A DNA stretch of 64,000 bases, from contig QCJK01000006.1 in NCBI GenBank assembly GCA_003216075.1, forward strand, positions 1 through 64,000. Direction: 5' to 3'. This DNA is from Prochlorococcus sp. AG-409-B05. Its GTDB lineage: Bacteria > Cyanobacteriota > Cyanobacteriia > PCC-6307 > Cyanobiaceae. The position numbers and the translations under genes were made by a program. Numbering within the stretch: the first letter of the stretch is position 1; each line of letters begins with the position of its first letter. Below are positions 57,959 through 64,000 of this stretch, piece by piece. The notes beneath the pieces were generated by a model. The model was not told the origin of the DNA. It saw only the letters and a list, made by a program, of their open reading frames with translations, and did not search any database.

Positions 57959-59593
57959 ATGCCCACTTTCCAAGGGCATGTTTTAGAGATTAAACATTTT
58001 CGTATGCGCTATCCCGGCAGCATGCATTGGATTTTGGATGGGTTGAATTTCACTATTGCATCTGGGGATCGTGTTGCGTTGGTGGGCCCTTCAGGTTGTG
58101 GAAAGAGCACCATTGCAAGAGCGATTCTTCAGTTATTGCCTTCAGGAAGCGTTTGTCAAGGTCAACTCTTGTTGACTGGACAAGATACTAGTCTTATTAA
58201 TCCATCAACCTTACGGAGATTACGAGGAGAGGCAGTCGGGTTGGTTTTCCAGGATCCAATGACCCGTCTCAATCCATTGATGACTCTTGGTGGACATCTT
58301 GTGGATACATTGAAGGCTCATTTGCCAGAAAAAAATCGTCAATGGTATCGAAATAGGGCAGAAGAATTGCTGGAGAAAGTGGGTATCAGTTCGGAAAGAT
58401 TCTCGGCATACCCTCATGAACTCAGTGGTGGCATGCGTCAGCGCTTAGCAATTGCTTTGGCTATTGCGCTTAACCCTCCTTTGATAATTGCTGATGAGCC
58501 AACTACCAGTCTTGATGTATCGGTAGCTGATCAAGTTATGAATGAATTAAGCAGTTTGTGTGAAGATCTTGGGACTGCTCTTTTGTTGATTAGCCATGAT
58601 TTGGCACTTGCTGCCCGTTGGTGTGAACGTATGGCTGTAATTGAGAATGGAAAGATTGTTGAGGATAGACCTAGTAGAGAGCTTTTGATGCAGCCCAAAT
58701 CTCTTGTAGGGATGAGGTTGGTAAAAGCTGCTAGGTCCTTAAATGAAACTTTTCTCCCTTTAATTAAACAGCAAGAGCTTGTCTTGGAGATAAATAGATT
58801 GCGTTGTTGGCATTCCATCAATGAAGTGCCTTGGAGAATGAGATGGATAAAGGCTGTTGATGAAATATCTTTCTCAATTCGTAGGGGAGAAACCCTGGGG
58901 ATTGTTGGTATCTCTGGATGTGGGAAAACGACTCTTTGTAGAGCTTTGATGGGTTTGGTTCCGCTTCGAGGCGGTGAAGTTAAGTTGCATGGTGAGAACA
59001 TCCTTAGGCTTCGTGGCAAATCTTTGAAAGAGGCGCGTCAATCAATGCAAATGGTTTTTCAAGATCCATTGGCTTGTTTGAATCCAAAAATGACTATTGG
59101 AGAATCAGTTTCTGATCCTTTGTTAGTACATAAATTGGCTAGCCGATTAGAGGCTAGCCAAAAGACCCGTGAACTCTTAGAGCAGGTTGGCTTGAGTCCT
59201 GCAGAGCATTATCAAAATCGTCTGCCATCTGAATTGTCAGGCGGTCAATTGCAACGAGTGGCAATTGCTAGGGCCTTATCTCTAAAACCTACGGTTTTGA
59301 TATGTGATGAAAGTGTTAGTATGCTTGATGCGGAGATTCAATATGAGATACTTTTTTTACTTAGATCATTGCAGGAAAAGCTTGGATTATCAATCTTATT
59401 TATTACTCATGATCTCGTGATAGCATCTAGTTTTTGTGATAATATAATTGTTTTAGAGCATGGAAAGATAGCCGAAAGAGCTTCTGGAGATAAACTTTTA
59501 AGTGATCCCAAAGCATTAATCACAAGAAAACTTGTAGAAGCTTCCTGTAGATTGCCGTTGAGATTTGATGCTATGATTTTTGACGCAAAATAG
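57959..59593 (+). CDS. Duplicated ABC transporter ATPase (DppDF/OppDF-type fusion)
   Basis: A 544-aa protein with two ABC nucleotide-binding domains in tandem: Walker A GPSGCGKST (residues 43-51), LSGGMRQRLAIALAIAL, ADEPTTSLDVSV; then GISGCGKTT, LSGGQLQRVAIARALSL and ICDESVSMLDAEI. It resembles fused peptide/nickel importer ATPases such as YejF. No permease or binding-protein gene is adjacent, so the substrate is unknown. The second Walker B region reads DESVS rather than DEPTS, but the catalytic Glu is kept. Start ATG 57959 over GTG 57947. Confidence 0.88.
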   Translation: MPTFQGHVLEIKHFRMRYPGSMHWILDGLNFTIASGDRVALVGPSGCGKSTIARAILQLLPSGSVCQGQLLLTGQDTSLINPSTLRRLRGEAVGLVFQDPMTRLNPLMTLGGHLVDTLKAHLPEKNRQWYRNRAEELLEKVGISSERFSAYPHELSGGMRQRLAIALAIALNPPLIIADEPTTSLDVSVADQVMNELSSLCEDLGTALLLISHDLALAARWCERMAVIENGKIVEDRPSRELLMQPKSLVGMRLVKAARSLNETFLPLIKQQELVLEINRLRCWHSINEVPWRMRWIKAVDEISFSIRRGETLGIVGISGCGKTTLCRALMGLVPLRGGEVKLHGENILRLRGKSLKEARQSMQMVFQDPLACLNPKMTIGESVSDPLLVHKLASRLEASQKTRELLEQVGLSPAEHYQNRLPSELSGGQLQRVAIARALSLKPTVLICDESVSMLDAEIQYEILFLLRSLQEKLGLSILFITHDLVIASSFCDNIIVLEHGKIAERASGDKLLSDPKALITRKLVEASCRLPLRFDAMIFDAK

Positions 59594-60533
59594 TTAAAAA
59601 TTTCTGGAAAGTTTTGGGTAAAGGAGCATCGAATTCCATTCGATTATTTGTTATTGGATGGTTTAATTCAAGTTTTATTGCATGTAATAATTGCCCTGAG
59701 AGTTTTGTTGGTAGTTTTCTGCATCGACTGTATGTTTGGTCGCCAACGATTGCATGGCCGATATGCGAACAATGGACTCTGATTTGGTGTGTACGGCCTG
59801 TCTCTAATTTAAAATTAACTAGTGAATAATCACCGAGCCTCTCGCTTAAAGACCAGTATGTGCATGCATATCTACCAGTTGATTCATCGACAACTGCATA
59901 TTTTTTTCTGTCTACAGGGTGCCTGCCGATAGCACCAATTATCATTCCATTATCACCTTTTGGGACTCCATGAACTATGCCTATATAGTTTCGTGATGCA
60001 ATTCTACTTTGAATTTGTTTCTGTAATTTTATTAGTGATTCTTGGCTCTTGGCAATGACTATGCATCCAGTTGTATCTTTATCAAGTCGATGAACTATTC
60101 CTGGTCGAAGCTTTCCATTGATTCCTGGCAAATCAGGACAGTGATGCAAAAGCCCATTAACTAACGTACCAGTTTTGTTCCCAGGTGCTGGATGAACTGT
60201 TATTCCTGCTGATTTGTTAATAACAATGAGGTGCTTATCTTCAAAGAGAATATCTAGTTCCATTGCTTCTGGCTGTAGATAATCAAGTGGTTCAGGTGGA
60301 GGTATCCATAATTGAATTTTGTCTCCTGAACGGAGTGGTGTTTTCGCACGTGCATTGATCCCATTGACGCGAACAAAACCTGCGTCTATAAATTTTTGGA
60401 TCGTGGCGCGACTTTGTTCGGATCGTTGACTGACCAACCATCGATCTAGGCGCATTGGCAGTGGTTTGGAATAATGAAGTATGAATAGTTCACCTTCACC
60501 TTCTCCAAAGGAATTGGTAGGTGATTCAGTCAT
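59571..60533 (-). CDS. RluD-type 23S rRNA pseudouridine synthase
   Basis: A 320-aa RluA-family enzyme with an N-terminal S4 domain (RLDRWLVSQRSEQSRATIQKFIDAGFVRVNG, in part) and the catalytic loop VHRLDKDTTGCIVIAKS, where the Asp is intact, followed by LETGRTHQIRVHCSHIGHAIVGD (in part). It likely makes pseudouridines in 23S rRNA helix 69, by analogy with RluD. ATG 60533 overlaps the rbgA stop by one base. Confidence 0.92.
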   Translation of the reverse strand: MTESPTNSFGEGEGELFILHYSKPLPMRLDRWLVSQRSEQSRATIQKFIDAGFVRVNGINARAKTPLRSGDKIQLWIPPPEPLDYLQPEAMELDILFEDKHLIVINKSAGITVHPAPGNKTGTLVNGLLHHCPDLPGINGKLRPGIVHRLDKDTTGCIVIAKSQESLIKLQKQIQSRIASRNYIGIVHGVPKGDNGMIIGAIGRHPVDRKKYAVVDESTGRYACTYWSLSERLGDYSLVNFKLETGRTHQIRVHCSHIGHAIVGDQTYSRCRKLPTKLSGQLLHAIKLELNHPITNNRMEFDAPLPKTFQKFLTILRQKS

Positions 60534-61393
60534 CAAGGTAGTTCTAGTGATATAAGGCCTAATAAAATTTTTCGAAAGTCATCAAGCAGTCTTTCTGCCA
60601 TACGCTTTGTGTCCCCAGACGTGTGTCGCCAGGCAGATTGGAGTAACCATTCATGATGATCCGAATTACAAGTGAATGGTAGGCCGTAGCGTTCTTGAAT
60701 TAGGCCTTGAGTTACCCCTGTAGCTTCTTGCTTTTCTAATACTTGTAGCATTTTTAAAAATGCTATGGCTACCGATTCGACGTCATATGCGGCCTGTCCA
60801 ATGTCATCGCAAATTGCAAGACGAATAGCAGCTTCTTGATCATCTATTCGTGAAGGTAAAACTCCTGGCGCGTCAAGTAAATCAAGGCTTTGCCCCATCC
60901 GTATCCAACGTAATGTTCGTGTGACTCCTGCACGACGAGCACTTTGAACTACTTTTTTGCGTACTAGGCGATTAATTAGTGCTGATTTCCCAACGTTTGG
61001 GAATCCAAGCGTTAGTGCTCTAACAGGTCTTTTTAGCATACCTCTAGATCTTCGACGACTATTTAACTCATTCCCTGCATGTATTGCTGCTTCAAGTATT
61101 TGCTTGACTCCTGTACCGGACTTTGCATTACACCACCAAGGCTTTTGCCCTTGTCTACGAAACCAGGTGTCCCAGCTTTTTAAAGCCTCTGGAGAAATCA
61201 TATCTTTACGGTTGATTACCAAAAGATGATTTTTGCCTTTAATCCATTTTTGAAGGCTGGGATGTGAGGTTGTTAATGGGATTCGCGCATCTCTTACTTC
61301 AATTACAAGATCAACTTTATCAAGGTTTTTACTGAGTTGTTTTTCTGCCTTAGCAATGTGGCCTGGATACCACTGAATTTTGGGAGTGCTCAT
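60533..61393 (-). CDS. rbgA: Ribosome biogenesis GTPase YlqF/RbgA
   Basis: A circularly permuted GTPase needed for 50S assembly. The order is G4 (INRKDM), then G1 (GFPNVGKSALINRL) and G3 (DAPGVL), as expected for the permuted family. N-terminal WYPGHIAKAEKQL is typical. Length 286 aa. It is translationally coupled to the RluD-type gene, another 23S factor. Confidence 0.94.
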   Translation of the reverse strand: MSTPKIQWYPGHIAKAEKQLSKNLDKVDLVIEVRDARIPLTTSHPSLQKWIKGKNHLLVINRKDMISPEALKSWDTWFRRQGQKPWWCNAKSGTGVKQILEAAIHAGNELNSRRRSRGMLKRPVRALTLGFPNVGKSALINRLVRKKVVQSARRAGVTRTLRWIRMGQSLDLLDAPGVLPSRIDDQEAAIRLAICDDIGQAAYDVESVAIAFLKMLQVLEKQEATGVTQGLIQERYGLPFTCNSDHHEWLLQSAWRHTSGDTKRMAERLLDDFRKILLGLISLELP

Positions 61394-61746
61394 CGGATAA
61401 CAAGCATAGGGGATTTTGCTGGTTCGTTACTTGACATTGATGAGCAATGACTGATTGGTTGTTGTGCCTTTTACGTCATTTTCAATAGCTTTGAGTACTT
61501 AAAAACAATATTAAACGGCTGTTTTGATTGCCAATTACTGCCATCGTTTTGATTGTTGTTTTTGTAAGGCTTTTTGGGGTGGATTAATAGTCAAGAGGAT
61601 GGTTTCACGCATTTAGGTCATTGGCGCGATTGGGTTTAGCCTTCAAGCGAGTAGAGACTGATTGGATTGCTTTTTCTTGAAAGCACATCAATGGTGCAAT
61701 CCACGGGTTAATCTCATGCTTATTTATTACCACTGCAAGGCACCCC
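61394..61746. other. Gene-free leader region upstream of pgk
   Basis: This 353-base stretch between divergent rbgA and pgk has no convincing frame, tRNA or known riboswitch. A TTGACA hexamer at 61431 lacks a matching -10. GTTTTGATTG occurs twice (61521-61530 and 61546-61555). It may hold the pgk promoter and 5' leader or an unrecognised RNA. Confidence 0.4.
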
Positions 61747-62955
61747 ATGGCAAAGCGCTCCCTTTCTAGTCTCAATGCTGAGGAACTACGAGGCAAGCGA
61801 GTGTTGGTGCGCGTTGATTTCAATGTGCCATTGAATGATCAAGGCGTGATCACCGACGACACAAGAATTAGAGCTGCCCTCCCCACTATTAATCATTTAA
61901 TAGGGGCGGGCTCTAAGATCATTCTCGCTGCACATTTTGGTCGTCCAAAAGGACAGGTCAATGAGTCCATGAGACTTACTCCTGTGTCCAAAAGGTTGAG
62001 CGAGCTTTTAAGTAAAAATGTTGTCAAAACCGATAGCTGCATTGGTCCTGATGCTGAGGCCAAGGTTAGCGCTTTGTCTGAAGGTGAAGTTGTTTTACTT
62101 GAAAATGTTCGTTTTTTTGCAGAAGAAGAAAAAAATGATGTTGAATTTTCTAAAAAGCTTGCAGCTTTAGCAGATGTTTATGTAAATGATGCTTTTGGCG
62201 CAGCTCATCGCGCTCATGCTTCTACTGAGGGGGTTACGAAGTTCTTAAACCCTAGTGTTGCAGGTTATTTAATGGAGAAAGAACTTCAATATCTTCAAGG
62301 TGCTATTGAACAACCAAAGCGTCCTTTGGCTGCGATAGTAGGAGGGTCAAAAGTCAGTAGTAAAATTGGAGTGCTTGAGACATTAATTGATAAATGTGAT
62401 CGAGTATTGATAGGAGGTGGAATGATTTTCACATTTTATAAAGCTAGGGGATTATCAGTCGGTAAGAGTTTGGTTGAAGAGGATAAATTAGATCTTGCAA
62501 AAGAATTAGAAGCAAAAGCAAAAACAAAGGGTGTTCAATTTCTTTTGCCGACTGATGTTGTATTGGCAGATAATTTTTCCCCTGATGCTAATAGTCAACT
62601 TGCTTCTATTGAATCAATACCTGAAGGATGGATGGGTTTAGATATTGGTCCTAACTCAATAAAAGTGTTTCAGGAGGCTTTGAGTGATTGTAAAACGATC
62701 ATTTGGAATGGCCCTATGGGGGTTTTTGAATTCGACAAGTTTGCTAATGGAACAAATTCCATTGCAACTACTCTTGCTGAATTAAGTGATGCTGGTTGCT
62801 GCACAATTATCGGAGGAGGAGACTCGGTCGCTGCAGTTGAGAAGGCAGGACTTGCAGAAAAAATGTCTCATATTTCTACTGGTGGAGGAGCAAGTCTAGA
62901 ATTGCTTGAGGGCAAAGTTCTGCCTGGAGTTTCTGCCCTTGATAATGCAAATTAA
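61747..62955 (+). CDS. pgk: Phosphoglycerate kinase
   Basis: PGK interconverts 3-phosphoglycerate and 1,3-bisphosphoglycerate in the Calvin cycle and glycolysis. The N-domain [19 protein letters not shown], and AAHRAHAST, and the C-domain [24 protein letters not shown] and GGGDSVAAV are present. Length 402 aa is normal. It is monocistronic here and converges on an exported protein with a long palindrome between them. Confidence 0.97.
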   Translation: MAKRSLSSLNAEELRGKRVLVRVDFNVPLNDQGVITDDTRIRAALPTINHLIGAGSKIILAAHFGRPKGQVNESMRLTPVSKRLSELLSKNVVKTDSCIGPDAEAKVSALSEGEVVLLENVRFFAEEEKNDVEFSKKLAALADVYVNDAFGAAHRAHASTEGVTKFLNPSVAGYLMEKELQYLQGAIEQPKRPLAAIVGGSKVSSKIGVLETLIDKCDRVLIGGGMIFTFYKARGLSVGKSLVEEDKLDLAKELEAKAKTKGVQFLLPTDVVLADNFSPDANSQLASIESIPEGWMGLDIGPNSIKVFQEALSDCKTIIWNGPMGVFEFDKFANGTNSIATTLAELSDAGCCTIIGGGDSVAAVEKAGLAEKMSHISTGGGASLELLEGKVLPGVSALDNAN

Positions 62956-63032
62956 TGACATTACTCTAGGTTTAAGTCCCTTGCTTTTGGGAAGTGGTTA
63001 TACATCTAACTAATAATTAGGTTCTTGGCTAT

Positions 63033-63078
63033 GATTCAATCAAGCCATAAATATATATATTTATGGCTTGATTGAATC
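63033..63078. terminator. Perfect 46-bp palindrome between pgk and convergent gene
   Basis: GATTCAATCAAGCCATAAATA and its exact reverse complement meet in an ATATAT core, giving 23-base arms with no mismatch. The right arm contains the last codons and stop TAA of the minus-strand gene (63061). It would form a long hairpin in either transcript. It lacks flanking T-runs, so it may act as a bidirectional terminator by stem strength, or as a 3' processing site. Confidence 0.55.
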
Positions 63079-63807
63079 GGAATTAGATATTACTTTGACG
63101 TATTTTGTTACTGAAATTAGACCGTCTGGATGCGCGAGAATAGCAGCCCATGTCTGAGAACCAGGCTCTAATGGAGCTTGGACTGATTTAAATAGTCCTC
63201 CACTTCCCATAGGGGCAATCTCTATATTAGGGTTTGCCTCAGCCTTTACTTGTGCAGCACTAAGGCCAATCAAGCCACCAGCCACCATGGCATTATTAAT
63301 AGGCTGATCTAAAATGATATCGATATCATATTTTGATCCTGTTAGTACAATGTCAGGGATATTTAGAGTGATAGGTAAGTAAACATTACTGCTCCTCAAG
63401 ATAGAATATTCACTTAAGAGCTCAGTGTTTTTAATTACCCCTTCAGAAGCAATAAGAGCAATTTTTTGTTTTGATTCTAGATAATACTTGCTCCCATTTA
63501 ACTTTTGAGTACCTGTTATTGTAATGTCCAATATTTGGCGACCATCTTGCGTTGTATTAGATGGCTTAATATTCCAATTAGCGTCAGAGAAACGCTTTAT
63601 AAGTTGTTGATATTTAAATTTTATACTTGAGTTTTCATTTATTAAGAAAGGAAAATTTGAGAATGCAGATGTATCTCTTTTGTTTAAGACTTTTTGTAGT
63701 TTTAGGCTAAGATTTTCGGTGGATAGCTCTTGGGCCTTAAGTTGTGGGCTGGCTAGTAATGAAAATAATAATCCAGAGGTTAGTAAAGTTGTCAGTAAAT
63801 TTTGCAT
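63061..63807 (-). CDS. Exported protein of unknown function
   Basis: A 248-aa protein with an N-terminal signal peptide (LLTTLLTSGLLFSLLASPQLKA). The body is beta-rich in appearance and has GSGGLFKSVQAPLEPGSQTWAAILAHPDGLISVTKYVKV near the end (in part). I recognise no catalytic motif or named family with confidence. Signal and position suggest a periplasmic or envelope location. Its last codons lie in the palindrome. Confidence 0.7.
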   Translation of the reverse strand: MQNLLTTLLTSGLLFSLLASPQLKAQELSTENLSLKLQKVLNKRDTSAFSNFPFLINENSSIKFKYQQLIKRFSDANWNIKPSNTTQDGRQILDITITGTQKLNGSKYYLESKQKIALIASEGVIKNTELLSEYSILRSSNVYLPITLNIPDIVLTGSKYDIDIILDQPINNAMVAGGLIGLSAAQVKAEANPNIEIAPMGSGGLFKSVQAPLEPGSQTWAAILAHPDGLISVTKYVKVISNSDSIKP

Positions 63808-63862
63808 TGGCTCTTGATCACACTCTAGATAACTTAAGTTCCATTCCCTTTCTGTGCTTTTT

Positions 63863-64000
63863 ATGCATCGGCTTTTGATTGCTGCCAGTGGTACCGGAGG
63901 ACATATTTTCCCTGCACTTGCTGTGGCAGAGGAATTGTCTGCTTCTTGGCAAGTGCATTGGCTGGGTGTTCCAGATCGTATGGAGACAAAATTGGTCCCT
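63863..64000 (+). CDS. murG: UDP-GlcNAc:lipid II transferase MurG (5' part)
   Basis: The first 46 codons of murG, truncated by the window edge. [25 protein letters not shown] contains the glycine-rich loop [11 protein letters not shown] that binds lipid I, and [14 protein letters not shown] follows. MurG makes lipid II for peptidoglycan. The gene is divergent from the exported protein. Confidence 0.95.
   Translation, partial: MHRLLIAASGTGGHIFPALAVAEELSASWQVHWLGVPDRMETKLVP

Noticed and set aside
61431-61436. TTGACA as a -35 box
   Set aside because: No -10-like hexamer lies at proper spacing on the same strand.
61605-61823. Minus-strand frame of 72 codons in the pgk leader
   Set aside because: It runs into the pgk coding region and has no protein-like pattern.

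Overview
The window reads as ordinary core chromosome of a marine picocyanobacterium, most likely a low-light Prochlorococcus. This is judged from gene content and order, not from a database search. It is AT-rich by eye and densely packed. It carries the cyanobacterial NDH-1 genes ndhM, ndhF, ndhD, ndhEGIA and ndhH, plant-type carotenoid genes (crtB, crtP and a Z-ISO-like gene), chlM, a phylloquinone (men) cluster, ycf34, an RbcR-type LysR regulator and a Ycf29-like response regulator. I found no rRNA, tRNA, CRISPR array, transposase, integrase or phage gene.

Layout. 1-3846: lipid genes plsX-fabH-fabD-plsC. 3794-5357 (minus): ycf34-tsaB-DUF218, an overlapping chain, head to head with a CCA-adding enzyme gene. 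6666-12401: an RRM protein, then crtB and crtP, ndhM with a coupled DUF3172 gene, rbcR, and a Z-ISO/NnrU-family membrane protein. 12446-16208: ndhF and ndhD. 16535-20633: scpA, a sugar-nucleotide pyrophosphorylase, metF, a small PedR-like LuxR regulator, a tiny conserved gene and a CYTH protein. 20639-25578 (minus): gltA, ndhA-I-G-E and NAD kinase. 25830-33871: DUF3352, rhodanese, hrcA, trpB, a SUI1-like gene, cysC, purE, nagA and chlM.

33921-39398: an atypical RluA-family protein, the Ycf29-like regulator, a cysteine desulfurase, rsmH and ndhH. 39405-44595: phylloquinone genes (DHNA-CoA thioesterase, menE, menC, menA, menF). 44567-45761 (minus): glutaredoxin and glutathione synthetase. 45840-49615: prfB with its programmed +1 frameshift, a small membrane protein, ybeY, a DgkA-type kinase, trpG/pabA and an MBL-fold lipoprotein with a degenerate metal site. 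49605-54948 (minus): mnmE, nadC, argS and a HisC-type aminotransferase. 55019-64000: DUF2062, relA/spoT, a double ABC ATPase, an RluD-type pseudouridine synthase, rbgA, pgk, an exported protein of unknown function, and the start of murG.

Much of the content serves photosynthetic electron flow: NDH-1 subunits, phylloquinone for photosystem I, carotenoids, chlorophyll methylation and redox-linked regulators. The rest is translation, tRNA and rRNA modification, cofactor and amino-acid synthesis. Genes commonly overlap by 1-4 bases within operons and by up to about 50 bases at convergent ends, and nine genes appear to start with TTG. I do not see a previously undescribed multi-gene system. The best leads are local: a perfect 46-bp palindrome between pgk and its convergent neighbour, an RluA-family protein lacking the catalytic aspartate, the prfB frameshift site, and overlapping start codons between ycf34 and cca.
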